This document shows, piece after piece, positions 15,217-24,681 of a stretch of DNA of 64,000 nt. The notes below the pieces were generated by a model, which was given only the letters and a program-made list of their open reading frames with translations, was not told where the DNA came from and did not search any database. Source of the stretch: CAZCDS01 sp964497585 (lineage in GTDB: Bacteria > Desulfobacterota > Desulfomonilia > Desulfomonilales > Desulfomonilaceae); assembly GCA_964497585.1 (NCBI GenBank), contig CAZCDS010000003.1, positions 189,623 to 253,622 of the forward strand, in the 5' to 3' direction. The translations under genes were made by a program, and so were the position numbers. How positions within the stretch are numbered: the first letter of the stretch is position 1; each line of letters begins with the position of its first letter.

Positions 15217-16725
15217 CTATTCCTGAATTGAGTGCTCCGGCGGTTCCATCTCTTCCGGCTCCTTTCGGAAATCCACCTGAAACGGGAGTTCGAGGATGCG
15301 GTCCATCGCTTCGTCGAGGGATTCGGACACCCGCAGTGCGAGGAGATGTCGCGGAGCGTCCCCGCCCGCAGCCTCGGAGACGGCTTCTGCCCAACTGAAT
15401 TCCATGCGGAACGCAGCGGGGGCATCGGGTTTGCGCGCCCACGCCGCGAATTGATCATCCACTTCATTAAGGATTGTCCAGCGGCTGCCCGATGGTCCGC
15501 GCCTTCTGCGAGCCCTCCGGTCCTGGGCAACCTCTGGGGCGGCCGACGCCGGTGGCTCCGAGAGACGGCAGAAGACGAGCACCGAACTGAAGCTGCAAAC
15601 ACCGAAGAGCTTGCGCGCACACTCGACGAGGTGGAGACCGCAGAGCACCAACCCCAGAGCGAAGGCTACGTCCAACGCGTAAAAAAGAACGTGATAGGAA
15701 AAGAAATCCGAGTACATCATTGGGGTGGTGGAACGATCGAAGTTCACCAGTCGGGAAAATCCTATCGTCACGAGCACGACCATGGCGGGCAGGCAGAGAT
15801 AAGCAGCGGGCTTCCCGAAGGACGGGAGAGCCGTGGGGAAACTTTCAATCAGCGTCGCCGGTATCCGAGGATCCTCTTCGTTTTGCAGCCGCGTCGGCGT
15901 ACGGGTCGGCGATCCTCGTGGCGTGAGCAGACGGCATCCCTCCTCGATCATGGCGAACAGGATGCGGGGATCTCCATTCCCACGCACGGCGAACGTTTTG
16001 CTTGAACGGTCGTACGGGTGAGTCCTCAAAGGAATCAGACTCAGGGCTATCAGAATGTTCGCGCCGATCAGGCAGGCGAAGAGAGTGTAGAGCGGGGCGG
16101 GCGACGGCACAACCAGAAGGAACTGACGCGCGAACGCGCGGCTGAGAAGCCACGGTATCAGATCAATCAGATACACTATCACCGCTACAAATAGGCCCCA
16201 AAAAACAAGTCTCAGGATAGACCGCAGAAAATCTCTGAAGATGTCGTACGTCACGGGACTCATGAAGCCGGCCGCGGGCCACACGAATGCAACGGCACGG
16301 GCGATCCAAGGAACGCCGGCCCAATGGTGGGGCCGAGCGGTTCTCACCGCCTCTGCAACGAGATCGGAATGTTCGAATGTCGCCGCCGCCTCGTCGGTCG
16401 ATCGCGATTGAGCCGTCTCGATAATCCCGGCGAAGATCCAGAGTAGCCCCACCAACGTTGCGCACATCGAACCGACCAAGCAGATGAAGAGCTTGAATAT
16501 CAAGGGGAACGACACGAGAATCTTTTGAGAGACGTCATGGGGAAGTGAGATAGGGAAGTAGACGGAAAGCTCCACCCAAAGCTGCACAAGTCGGAGAACC
16601 CCTTCTCTGCCCACGAAAATCCCGGCTATCACGAAGGTGATTCCCACGAGCGCTTGCCCATTCCTGATCAGGGGGAGTTTGCGCAGGATTGACCGGGTAG
16701 TGTCAATTGAGTCGCGGGCAGCCAT
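15217..16725 (-). CDS. Multi-pass membrane protein of unknown function
   Basis: A 502-residue protein with about seven hydrophobic segments, for example ALVGITFVIAGIFVG, LVGLLWIFAGII, FWGLFVAVIVYLIDLI, LFACLIGANILIALSLI and AAYLCLPAMVVLVTIG. The C-terminal third is soluble and acidic (DDQFAAWARKPD, EEMEPPEHSIQE). I recognise no catalytic motif or named family. The ATG has AAGGAG eleven bases upstream on the minus strand. It converges with acsE across the terminator and appears monocistronic. Confidence 0.75.
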   Translation of the reverse strand: MAARDSIDTTRSILRKLPLIRNGQALVGITFVIAGIFVGREGVLRLVQLWVELSVYFPISLPHDVSQKILVSFPLIFKLFICLVGSMCATLVGLLWIFAGIIETAQSRSTDEAAATFEHSDLVAEAVRTARPHHWAGVPWIARAVAFVWPAAGFMSPVTYDIFRDFLRSILRLVFWGLFVAVIVYLIDLIPWLLSRAFARQFLLVVPSPAPLYTLFACLIGANILIALSLIPLRTHPYDRSSKTFAVRGNGDPRILFAMIEEGCRLLTPRGSPTRTPTRLQNEEDPRIPATLIESFPTALPSFGKPAAYLCLPAMVVLVTIGFSRLVNFDRSTTPMMYSDFFSYHVLFYALDVAFALGLVLCGLHLVECARKLFGVCSFSSVLVFCRLSEPPASAAPEVAQDRRARRRRGPSGSRWTILNEVDDQFAAWARKPDAPAAFRMEFSWAEAVSEAAGGDAPRHLLALRVSESLDEAMDRILELPFQVDFRKEPEEMEPPEHSIQE

Positions 16726-17239
16726 TCAATTCTCTCCTTACCATACAGTCCTACTGCTAGCCGCTTACCCGGACAAGGCATAGCCCTTCCGGGCCCGCAC
16801 TGCATCGTGCTGATTCAGCGTTTACGGGAGTTCTTTCCCTGCGGATCGACGGCCTTAGCACATACGTGTAGGTCAGCAGAATGCTGCTGCGGAAGCAGCC
16901 GATCCTCAATAAAGGCAGGCGACCTGACTCACCGAAGCTATAGTATTTGCGTCGGATGAGGCCGGGGCCATTCGGCGTGGGGCCAGGCATGCAATTCCAA
17001 AGATCCGGGTGGTTGACGCAGTCCTCGGAATTCTGAGCTGAAGGCACTGACCTCCGCGGACGAGCTTTGTGCAAAAAGACCCTGCCAGGTGAACTCGTCC
17101 TGTTATTGTTGCGCACGGTCCCCGCATGTGGTAGGTTCATCCCGCTTTTCATAAGGGCGCGCCCTCCTCGGGCGGGCCGGTTCCCAAACCTGGAGCAGGC
17201 GCTCCTCAAAGGCGCGCTGCCACTGCAAAGGAGTTCACC
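16726..17239. other. Gene-poor region with a dispersed repeat
   Basis: I see no credible gene; minus-strand frames here are low-complexity shadows. It contains the first copy of a degenerate dispersed sequence (16963-17100) described separately. Confidence 0.5.
16963..17100. repeat. Dispersed intergenic repeat, copy 1
   Basis: This aligns by eye with 30493-30627. Shared blocks in order are TCGGC-TGGGGCC, a GCA-ATTCCAAAGAT block, CTCGGAAT, CCTCCGCGGA, a TTTGTGCA/TTTTTGCA block and GATGAACTC or GGTGAACTC. The two copies are diverged and neither encodes a plausible protein. It belongs with the hairpin repeats elsewhere in the window, which share its 3' end. Confidence 0.55.
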
Positions 17240-17677
17240 GTGAAACCCAGTGTGACTGCGATCGCGGTTTGTACGGGGCTGGTACTGGAATTGCTCTTTG
17301 TTCCAGTCCTGGCCGCCGCGAAACAGCCCTTGATCGGCAATTGGATCATCGTTGCGACAAAAGAGCCCGGCAAGCCGTACAGGAAAGGATACAAGGGACG
17401 ACCCTTTGTGGCCAAGGGGGCCAACGCGTTTACGCTTCTTATGGAATATCGGGAGGACGGAACCTTTCGCCGAGTCTCCCGAATCGGCAGCAAGGAGACG
17501 GTTCACGAGGGAACGTGGATCCTCTCGGGGCACGAACTCCGCCACAGGCGCAAGGGCGCGGGCGAGGATGAAGTCATGTACGTTCGGTTCGACAATCCCG
17601 ACCAGTTCACTTCCATTGAAGTGTTTGAAAAGACCCGGGACCCGGGACTCTTCGCGCGCTTCCGGAGAATCCAGTAA
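17240..17677 (+). CDS. Small secreted protein of unknown function
   Basis: A 145-residue protein with an N-terminal signal peptide (hydrophobic stretch VCTGLVLELLFVPVLAAA, likely cleavage after AAA). The mature part has alternating strands typical of a small beta-barrel or lipocalin-like fold: LIGNWIIVAT, TLLMEYREDGTFRR, HEGTWILSGHELRHR, VMYVRFDN. 'GxW...dGtf...GtW' is the general layout of lipocalin-like DUF families. The GTG start at 17240 is preceded by AAAGGAG. It stands alone between two gene-poor stretches. Export is well supported; function is unknown. Confidence 0.7.
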   Translation: MKPSVTAIAVCTGLVLELLFVPVLAAAKQPLIGNWIIVATKEPGKPYRKGYKGRPFVAKGANAFTLLMEYREDGTFRRVSRIGSKETVHEGTWILSGHELRHRRKGAGEDEVMYVRFDNPDQFTSIEVFEKTRDPGLFARFRRIQ

Positions 17678-17789
17678 AAAGATTGTCACGTTCATTTTCG
17701 GATGCCTTCGATTGTCTTCCGGATCTCTGTAATGTCCAGGGCACGTCCGATCCTACCCACCGAGCAGTACAGCTCCGGTGCCCGATGGT

Positions 17790-18875
17790 TTATGTACCTG
17801 CCTGCAGGAGCAGTATCCCCGCGGAAAACCCGAAGATGGCATTGCCCGCCCAGGCCGCGGCCACCGGGGGAATGTATCCGCCGTGTCCCAACGCAATGAA
17901 CATCGTGTGGACGATCCAGTACCCAAAGGCTATAGCCACGGAAACCGCCATGCCGAGCGCCATTCCTCCCTTGGAGGGACGCACTCTCACTGCAAAGGGT
18001 ACGCTCAACGCGGACATAATCAGACAAACCAGCGGATATGCAATCTTGTTGTGCCAGTCCACGAGGTACCGGGTTGGGCGGTAACCTTCCCGGACTATCT
18101 TCTTGATATAGCCCCCGAGTTCCACCAGATTCATCTCCTTGGCAAGCCTCTGGACTCTCCCAAAATCTTCAGGTCTTTCGTGAAAGGGTGCGGGGACCTG
18201 GGTTAGCGTATCCACCTTGAAACGGCCGTCAGGCGCTCTGCGTGTCCTGTTGACTCCGTAAAGGACCCAGCCCTGCTTTCTTGACCATTTCGCCTTGTCT
18301 GCAAATAACCGTTCCACGAACTCGTACTGATTGTTCCAACGAACGATGCTGATTTCCTGAAGCGAGTTATCCGACGGATCGCACTTCGTGATGTGCGTGA
18401 TAAAATGAGGCGATCGCATCCAAATCTGATCCATCTTGAAAAAGGTGTTATCCGACTTCTTACAGATTTCCACATTCTGAACGTACTCGCTGTATCGGTT
18501 TGACCACGGTATGACCGTCTCGTTGGCCAGGAACATCAGTACGCTCGCGACGAGGCCCGTGAGCAAGACCGGTCGGGCGATGCCCAGCGCGTCGATCCCG
18601 TTGGCCTGCATCGCGATGATCTCGTAGTGTCGTGCCAGCAGGAACAGGCCCAACATGCCCCCCATGAGAATTGACAAGGGAACCGCGTAGAAGAGGTACC
18701 CCGGAATCTTCACCAGAAAGTACTTGATCATCAGCCAGGTCGTAGGGTTGCACTGGAAGTAGTATTTGATTTTGTCGGTTATCTCCACCAGGAGGAATAC
18801 GAGGACGAACCCTGCCACACACACGGAGAAAACCTTCAGCACCTCCCTTGTGATGTACCTGTCGAGAATTGTCAC
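17790..18875 (-). CDS. lptG: LPS export ABC transporter permease LptG
   Basis: Inner-membrane permease of the LptB2FG machine that extracts lipopolysaccharide. It has the YjgP/YjgQ family layout: N-terminal MTILDRYITREVLKVF, a membrane helix with FVLVFLLVEITDK, the cytoplasmic coupling region RHYEIIAMQANGIDALGI, a large periplasmic beta-jellyroll domain in the middle, and three C-terminal helices (PLVCLIMSALSVPFAVR, then two more). The length of 361 residues is standard. It starts with GTG three bases after the epimerase stop, so it is the last gene of a glycosyltransferase-epimerase-lptG operon. Its lptF partner is not seen here. Confidence 0.9.
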   Translation of the reverse strand: MTILDRYITREVLKVFSVCVAGFVLVFLLVEITDKIKYYFQCNPTTWLMIKYFLVKIPGYLFYAVPLSILMGGMLGLFLLARHYEIIAMQANGIDALGIARPVLLTGLVASVLMFLANETVIPWSNRYSEYVQNVEICKKSDNTFFKMDQIWMRSPHFITHITKCDPSDNSLQEISIVRWNNQYEFVERLFADKAKWSRKQGWVLYGVNRTRRAPDGRFKVDTLTQVPAPFHERPEDFGRVQRLAKEMNLVELGGYIKKIVREGYRPTRYLVDWHNKIAYPLVCLIMSALSVPFAVRVRPSKGGMALGMAVSVAIAFGYWIVHTMFIALGHGGYIPPVAAAWAGNAIFGFSAGILLLQAGT

Positions 18876-18878
18876 CCG

Positions 18879-19838
18879 CTACCCGTTCCTCGCCTGCAAG
18901 ATCCAGGAATTGTTGATCAAGTACCGAACTGTCCGCCTGATTCCCTCCTCAATGGAAATCCTCGGCCGGAAGCCCGCGGCCTTTGCCTTGGATATGTCCA
19001 GATGAACGAACGGACTGTCTCCGGCCCAGCCTCGCGGACCTCCCGTGAAGCGATAGGAAGTTTCCCCGACGCCCATCTCGTCGCATACGATGTCGGCGAG
19101 GAGCTTAACATTGAGATGCTCCTCGTGACCCAAATTGATTACGTTCTTGCTCTCGCGCAAATTCTCCAGAGCGCAGAAAATCCCCCGAATACCGTCCTCC
19201 ACATGGAGGTAGGATTTGGTCTGGGTGCCGTCGCCGAGAATCTCCAGTTCGTCACTGTTCTTCCTCAGCTTCCGTATGAAATCGTAGACAACGCCGTGCG
19301 AATAACGTTCACCGATCCATGAGACGAATCGGAAGATGTAGCAGGTCATCCCGAAGTACTCGCAGTACGCCTCGATGAAAGCCTCCGCTGCGAGCTTCGA
19401 CGCTCCGTAAACCGAAGTCTGAACAGAAGCGTACCCTTCAGGCGTGGGAAAGAGATCCGGTTCCCCGTACACCGTCGCGGAACTCGTGAAAACGATGCTG
19501 TCCGCGGAGACGGATCGCATGGCCTCGAGGACCCGGTGGGTGCCGAGTACATTCTGTTCCAGATCGACGATGGTGTCGGTCCTTCCACCCCGCACGTCTG
19601 CATTGGCTGCAAGATGAAAGACCGTCGAAACACCGTCCAAAGCCGCGGTGAGTCGCTGCGAGTCGAGTATGTCCCCTTGGACGACCTCGACGAGGCCCGT
19701 GTTTAGAGCCGATTCCAGATGCCTGTGAAACCCTGTGGAGAAGTTGTCGTACACCACGACGCGGTTGCCCCGGCGGGCGAGGTCATCCACGACATGGCTT
19801 CCGATGAAACCCGCGCCTCCTGTGACAAGAGCTTTCAT
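18879..19838 (-). CDS. NAD-dependent sugar-nucleotide epimerase
   Basis: Extended short-chain dehydrogenase of 319 residues. It has the N-terminal Rossmann glycine motif GGAGFIGSHV, the acidic ribose-binding end of strand 2 (VVYDNFSTG), HLAANADV, the catalytic Ser in TSSATVYG and the YxxxK pair in YGASK. This is the GalE/UDP-glucuronate epimerase type; the exact substrate cannot be read. The ATG overlaps the glycosyltransferase stop by four bases. Context with lptG suggests a role in LPS or surface glycan precursor supply. Confidence 0.88.
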   Translation of the reverse strand: MKALVTGGAGFIGSHVVDDLARRGNRVVVYDNFSTGFHRHLESALNTGLVEVVQGDILDSQRLTAALDGVSTVFHLAANADVRGGRTDTIVDLEQNVLGTHRVLEAMRSVSADSIVFTSSATVYGEPDLFPTPEGYASVQTSVYGASKLAAEAFIEAYCEYFGMTCYIFRFVSWIGERYSHGVVYDFIRKLRKNSDELEILGDGTQTKSYLHVEDGIRGIFCALENLRESKNVINLGHEEHLNVKLLADIVCDEMGVGETSYRFTGGPRGWAGDSPFVHLDISKAKAAGFRPRISIEEGIRRTVRYLINNSWILQARNG

Positions 19839-20848
19839 GGTTCGACGATCCCCTCTTCAGGACCTTCCCCACGCTTGGCCTGATACGCCTGAGTCGGCAC
19901 GTCGAATGCTTCATCGATGATGTACATGGGCCGTTCCCGGGCTTCCTCGTACACGCGAACAAGATACTCCCCGAGGACCCCCATACAGCCGACGACCAAG
20001 CCGGTGGCACCGACTACCAAAAGACAGAGCAGTTCCACCTGCCACCAGTCAGGAAAACCCCCGAAGCCTCGATAGAGCAGCCATCCCAGTGCCGCCGCTC
20101 CGTCCGCCAGGATCGCAGCGATTCCCGTAAAGAGCATCACTCGTAGCGGCGCCCTGGAAAAAGGGACCACCCCGTCGAGGGCAATGTTGACCATGGTCCC
20201 GAAGGGGATCCGCGACTTGCCGCCAAGACGGGGTTCCCTGTCAAAGGGGACGACAATGGTGCGAAAGCCCGCGGCAGCGGTGAGGCCCCTGAGAAACCCG
20301 TGACGTTCTCGAAAGCGGCAAATCTCCTTCACAACACGATGGTCCAAGAGGCGATAATCACCGGTATTGCGAGGTACTTTCACTTCAGCTATCTTCTCAA
20401 GCATCCAGTAGTAAAACTCTGCGCATTTCAGGTAGATGAAGCTTTCTCCCTTGCGGCTCGCTCGCTGGGCTATGACGACGTCGAATCCCTCTCGCCAACG
20501 GCTTACCATTTCTTCGATAAGCTCAGGCGGGTCCTGCAGATCAGCGTCAATGATCACTGAGGCATCTCCCCGTGCATGATCGAGCCCAGCCAATAAAGAC
20601 AGAGGCTTTCCGATCCTCCGAGAAAAGGCGATCATCCGAATGGGACGCCCTTCGTCGCGAAGTTCCAGGATCGTTTCCCGTGTCCTGTCCGGGCTGGGAT
20701 CCATCGCGAAGAGCACTTCCCACCGGCATCCGATCCTGCCGAAGACATCGCCCAGCCGCTCAATCAGGGGGCGTACGTTTTCCTCCTCCTTATAAATCGG
20801 GACTACGACAGTTATCAGGATCGAGTGGTCTCTCTCGGGCGTTTTCAC
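19835..20848 (-). CDS. Family 2 glycosyltransferase, polyprenyl-phosphate type, membrane anchored
   Basis: A GT-A fold transferase resembling DPM1/ArnC/GtrB enzymes that load a sugar onto a polyprenyl phosphate. Visible are TVVVPIYKEEENVRPL at the N-terminus, the nucleotide-sugar DADLQDPPELI motif, the acceptor-side GDYRLLD and two C-terminal membrane helices (VMLFTGIAAILADGAAAL, LLCLLVVGATGLVVG). I chose the GTG at 20848 (MKTPERDHSILITVV), which has family length and AGGTGAA upstream; longer frames reaching 21010 have non-coding-like N-termini. It heads the envelope operon with the epimerase and lptG. Confidence 0.88.
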   Translation of the reverse strand: MKTPERDHSILITVVVPIYKEEENVRPLIERLGDVFGRIGCRWEVLFAMDPSPDRTRETILELRDEGRPIRMIAFSRRIGKPLSLLAGLDHARGDASVIIDADLQDPPELIEEMVSRWREGFDVVIAQRASRKGESFIYLKCAEFYYWMLEKIAEVKVPRNTGDYRLLDHRVVKEICRFRERHGFLRGLTAAAGFRTIVVPFDREPRLGGKSRIPFGTMVNIALDGVVPFSRAPLRVMLFTGIAAILADGAAALGWLLYRGFGGFPDWWQVELLCLLVVGATGLVVGCMGVLGEYLVRVYEEARERPMYIIDEAFDVPTQAYQAKRGEGPEEGIVEP

Positions 20849-21275
20849 GTCTGTTTCACCTTTGGCGTTCCTATTCGAGAATGGGCCGGGACATCTGTCG
20901 GGTCGAGCAGATGGCGCGGCAAAGCAAGTGCAGTGGCTTCCGGGACTATCCGAACGCATATCCGTACTGTCGCCGGGTGCAGCCCGGTCGCGCTTGGCAC
21001 GGCGAACCACGGGGCGTGAGCCGAGGAGAGTACTCGTTTCGGAGACTTACGGCTAACAGAAGCAGCGGCACGGTGCAAGAAAAAATGAGGAGCTTCGTCA
21101 TCTTGCGATTGACCTTTTCTTCACTTTTGAGGTGGTTTGACGTATACTATTATCACGCGTCGGTTCGCTCCCGACGGGAATTGACCTTACCGGCCGACTG
21201 CAATGCGAACCCGCGTCGGCCGCGGTGAGAGCAAGGACGTTGCTCGCCGAGACTCGATCGTGTGGATTAGGAGAC
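20849..21275. other. Divergent intergenic region before tig
   Basis: No credible gene lies in this stretch between the divergent glycosyltransferase operon and tig. It contains the tig promoter candidate listed separately. Confidence 0.4.
21120..21148 (+). promoter_or_regulatory. Putative promoter of tig-clpP-clpX
   Basis: TATACT at 21143-21148 lies 17 bases after TTCACT at 21120-21125 (four of six matches to TTGACA). It is about 130 bases before the trigger factor start. This is a sequence match only. Confidence 0.45.
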
Positions 21276-22610
21276 ATGACCACTGTTCAGCTAGAAGACA
21301 TTGACGATGTGAAAAAGAAGGTGACTTTCGAAGTCCCGTTGGAGAGATTCCAGGACGTGATGGACGCCCAATACCGTGACTTAAGGAAAACGGTGCAGCT
21401 TAAAGGATTTCGTCGCGGAAAGGTCCCGATTAACATACTTCGATCCTACTTTAGAGACAAGGTGGAAGCGGACACAGCCCGAACGATCATCGAAGAGACC
21501 TTCCAACCTGGGCTTGCGGAGAACAACATAACACCGGTCTCGATCCTTAAGGTCGAGCCGGAGCCCGTTGAGCCGGACAAACCGTTCAAGTACGTTGCGG
21601 AAATTGAGGTTCCCCCGCCGGTCGAGCTGAAGGAGTACAAGGGACTCAAGCTTACGAAGTTTGTGCGGGAACTGACGGAAGCCGAGGTCGACGAACGCCT
21701 CAAGACCCTCAGAGAAAATTACTCCACGCTCAGTCCCATCCCCGAAGGAAGAGGGGTTCAGAAGGGAGACCAATTGGTGGTGGATGTGAGCGCGACCGTG
21801 GACGGGCAATCCGTGCGACAGCTCACCGTCACGGACTATAACATGGAGCTGGGCAGGGACTTCTTCGTTCCCGGATTTGACGACCGGATCACGGGGATGG
21901 TTCCGGGCAAGACGGAGAAGATCTCCATGGATCTCCCCGATGACTTTCCAGCCAAAGACCTGGCAGGGAAGACCGCAGATCTGGAGGTCACGATCAAAGA
22001 GGCGAAAGAGCGGGTTCTCCCCCAACTCGATGACGATTTTGCCAAAGACCTCGGAGACCACGAATCCCTGGAACAACTTAAAGAGAGTATCCGGGAGAAT
22101 ATCCGAGAACTGCATGAAAGCGAGACGCGGAGAGAAGTCGAGAACCAACTTGTTGACAAGCTTGTCGAAAATCATGAGGTGAAAGCCCCGGAGTCGATGA
22201 TCGATCAGGAGATAGACCGGGCACTGAACCAGACGAGACAGCAGCTCGTCAGTTTCGGAGTCAACCCCCAGGACCTGCCCGCGCCCACCCAGGATCAGCG
22301 TGACCGGTTGCGACCCTCGGCGGAAAAAACGGTTAAGGCCGGCCTGATCCTGCGAGCCGTAGGCGAGAATGAGGGAATCGAGATTTCCGATGACGAACTC
22401 GAAGCGGCCATCGAAAAGAAGGCTGAGGAACTGGGTTATTCTCCCGATCACTTGAAAGATCAACTGCAAGAACACAATATGTTGGGAGAGATGCGATCAA
22501 GTCTTCTTCAAGAGAAAATCGTCGAATTTATCATGGAACATGCCGCTATAACTGAGAAAACCGCCCCCGCAGGGGACGAAGATCGACATGAGCAATCGGA
22601 GAAAGAGTGA
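21276..22610 (+). CDS. tig: Trigger factor
   Basis: Ribosome-bound chaperone and peptidyl-prolyl isomerase. The ribosome-binding loop signature is visible as GFRRGKVP near residue 50. The FKBP-type PPIase domain follows (KGDQLVVDVSATVDG, ELGRDFFVPGFDDRITGM). The C-terminal helical arms hold the charged QLKESIRENIRE and DDELEAAIEKKAEELG segments. The length of about 444 residues is normal. ATG 21276 (MTTVQLEDID) is close behind AGGAGA; the frame remains open upstream but adds non-conserved residues. It precedes clpP and clpX, as in many bacteria. Confidence 0.95.
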   Translation: MTTVQLEDIDDVKKKVTFEVPLERFQDVMDAQYRDLRKTVQLKGFRRGKVPINILRSYFRDKVEADTARTIIEETFQPGLAENNITPVSILKVEPEPVEPDKPFKYVAEIEVPPPVELKEYKGLKLTKFVRELTEAEVDERLKTLRENYSTLSPIPEGRGVQKGDQLVVDVSATVDGQSVRQLTVTDYNMELGRDFFVPGFDDRITGMVPGKTEKISMDLPDDFPAKDLAGKTADLEVTIKEAKERVLPQLDDDFAKDLGDHESLEQLKESIRENIRELHESETRREVENQLVDKLVENHEVKAPESMIDQEIDRALNQTRQQLVSFGVNPQDLPAPTQDQRDRLRPSAEKTVKAGLILRAVGENEGIEISDDELEAAIEKKAEELGYSPDHLKDQLQEHNMLGEMRSSLLQEKIVEFIMEHAAITEKTAPAGDEDRHEQSEKE

Positions 22611-22614
22611 ACAG

Positions 22615-23241
22615 ATGCTGGTACCTATCGTCGTTGAACAAACCAGTCGCGGAGAGCGATCATATGATATCTATTCGAGGCTCCTCAAGGAGAGGATCAT
22701 TTTTCTCGGAACCTCGGTCGATGATACTGTGGCCAATCTGGTGATTGCCCAGCTCCTTTTCCTCGAAAGTGAAGACCCCGACAAGGACATCAATTTCTAC
22801 ATCAATTCTCCCGGCGGTCTCGTGACCTCCGGGCTTGCCATCTACGATACCATGGAGTACGTCAAGCCCGACATTCAGACGATTTGCATCGGGCAGGCGG
22901 CAAGTATGGGAGCCCTCCTGCTTGCCGCCGGGACCGGCGGCAAGCGGTACGCTCTGCCCCATTCGAGAATTCTCATCCATCAGCCCATGGGAGGATTTCA
23001 GGGGCAGGCCTCGGACATCGAGATCCACGCGAGAGAGATTCTGCGAATGAGGACCGAGCTGACCCGGATATTCGTCAAACATACGGGTCAGACGGAGGAA
23101 AAGATCGAGACCGATACCGAGCGGGATTTCTTCATGAGCGGTGAAGAAGCCACGGCCTATGGCATTGTGGACAAGGTAATCTCACACAGGGAACTCCCAC
23201 TCCAGGAGAAGCCTTCGGGGCCTTCGCCTGTGCGGGATTAG
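22615..23241 (+). CDS. clpP: ATP-dependent Clp protease proteolytic subunit
   Basis: Serine peptidase that forms the ClpP tetradecamer and degrades substrates fed by ClpX. The catalytic triad is visible: Ser in GQAASMGALLL, His in HSRILIHQPMGG and Asp in TERDFFMSGEEA. MLVPIVVEQTSRGERSYDIYSRLLKERI is the conserved N-terminus (propeptide junction), which is why I chose ATG 22615. An upstream ATG at 22588 would overlap tig by 23 bases and add nine residues. A C-terminal tail of about 12 residues is rich in Pro and Ser. Confidence 0.96.
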   Translation: MLVPIVVEQTSRGERSYDIYSRLLKERIIFLGTSVDDTVANLVIAQLLFLESEDPDKDINFYINSPGGLVTSGLAIYDTMEYVKPDIQTICIGQAASMGALLLAAGTGGKRYALPHSRILIHQPMGGFQGQASDIEIHAREILRMRTELTRIFVKHTGQTEEKIETDTERDFFMSGEEATAYGIVDKVISHRELPLQEKPSGPSPVRD

Positions 23242-23290
23242 AAGACGAATAAGGTTTGTGTAAACCTACCAGAGGTCCAAGGAGAAACCT

Positions 23291-24544
23291 ATGGCAGGGA
23301 GAAAAGGTAATTTCTCTTCTCTTTACTGTTCCTTCTGTGGAAAAAGCCAGGATGAAGTGCGCAAGCTGATCGCCGGACCGACGGTCTATATCTGCGATGA
23401 GTGCGTGGAGCTGTGCAATGAGATAATCGCTGAAGAGTATGAGAAGGAGGAGATCGGGCAGGCACGGTCGAAAGTGCCCAAGCCTTCCGAGATCAAGGCT
23501 GCGCTTGATGAATACGTGATCGGTCAAGAAAAGGCCAAGAAGATCCTCTCCGTAGCAGTGCACAATCACTACAAGCGAATCGAGGCCAAACCGGACCTCG
23601 ATGGCATTGAACTCCAGAAGAGCAATATTCTCCTCATCGGTCCCACCGGATGCGGTAAGACTCTTCTCGCTCAGACTCTGGCAAGAATCCTCAATGTTCC
23701 CTTTGCCATAGCTGACGCAACCACGCTCACTGAGGCCGGATACGTCGGAGAGGACGTCGAAAACATCATCCTGACGCTGCTCCAAAACGCAGACTATGAC
23801 ATTTCTCGCGCGTCCAGGGGAATCGTGTACATCGACGAGATCGACAAGATCTCTCGGAAGACGGAAAACCCAAGCATCACGAGAGACGTTTCCGGGGAGG
23901 GTGTGCAGCAGGCCCTCTTGAAGATCATCGAGGGAACCATGGCGAACGTTCCGCCCAAAGGCGGCCGTAAGCATCCCCAACAGGAATTTCTTCAGGTTGA
24001 CACGACCAATATCCTGTTCATCTGCGGCGGAGCCTTCGTTGGGCTGGACAAGGTCGTTCAGCAGCGACTGAACATGAAATCCATGGGCTTCAACGCGCTT
24101 ATCGGATACGGGGAAATCAGGGAAGACGATAACATCCTCGACAGCGTGCAGCCCGAGGACCTCATCCACTATGGGCTTATTCCCGAATTCGTAGGGCGTC
24201 TCCCTGTCAACGCCACTCTGCACGAACTGGACAAGGAAGCCCTGGTGAGGATCCTCCTTGAGCCGAAGAACGCCCTCGTCAAACAGTACAAGAAGCTCTT
24301 CGGATTTGAAAAGGTAAAACTGAGATTTACCGATGAGGCGCTTCGGGCGGTCGCGTCCCAGGCTCTGACACGCAAGACGGGTGCGAGGGGGTTGCGCTCG
24401 ATTCTGGAAGTCGCGATGCTCGACATCATGTATCAGCTTCCCGAACTGGAGAACCTTCAGGAAGTAATTGTCAACGAAGAAGTAATCGAGAATAGTGGCC
24501 AGTGCATACTAGTATTGGAGAAAGAGGCCGAATCAGCTTCCTGA
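23291..24544 (+). CDS. clpX: ATP-dependent Clp protease ATP-binding subunit ClpX
   Basis: AAA+ unfoldase that delivers proteins to ClpP. The N-terminal zinc-binding domain has the four cysteines CSFCGKSQ and CDECVELC. Walker A is GPTGCGKTLLAQTLA, Walker B is IVYIDEIDKI, the pore loop is GYVGEDVE, and the IGF-type ClpP-binding tripeptide region appears as IGYGEIRE, close to the usual LGF/IGF loop. Sensor 2 lies in KTGARGLRSILE. At 417 residues it is standard length. It starts 49 bases after clpP behind AAGGAG. Confidence 0.96.
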   Translation: MAGRKGNFSSLYCSFCGKSQDEVRKLIAGPTVYICDECVELCNEIIAEEYEKEEIGQARSKVPKPSEIKAALDEYVIGQEKAKKILSVAVHNHYKRIEAKPDLDGIELQKSNILLIGPTGCGKTLLAQTLARILNVPFAIADATTLTEAGYVGEDVENIILTLLQNADYDISRASRGIVYIDEIDKISRKTENPSITRDVSGEGVQQALLKIIEGTMANVPPKGGRKHPQQEFLQVDTTNILFICGGAFVGLDKVVQQRLNMKSMGFNALIGYGEIREDDNILDSVQPEDLIHYGLIPEFVGRLPVNATLHELDKEALVRILLEPKNALVKQYKKLFGFEKVKLRFTDEALRAVASQALTRKTGARGLRSILEVAMLDIMYQLPELENLQEVIVNEEVIENSGQCILVLEKEAESAS

Positions 24545-24681
24545 TCGAAGGTGAGTCACCGCACATTGCAAGGCCCTTTTTCCCGCTCGGCACTCGGCGC
24601 CAAGAGTATGCGAGAATCCACAGCCCTATACCGGGTATGTGCCGAGTGGCTCGTGTGGACGTATCCCAAGGAATCTGAGCA

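Noticed and set aside
14198..15442. 414-residue minus-strand frame opposite acsE
   Set aside because: It is the antisense shadow of acsE, whose product is unmistakable.
16757..17695. 312-residue minus-strand frame
   Set aside because: Low-complexity composition, runs opposite the signal-peptide gene at 17240 and across a dispersed repeat.
21987..22475. Minus-strand frame opposite tig (part of a 364-residue open frame)
   Set aside because: Antisense of trigger factor; hydrophobic composition is a codon-complement artefact.
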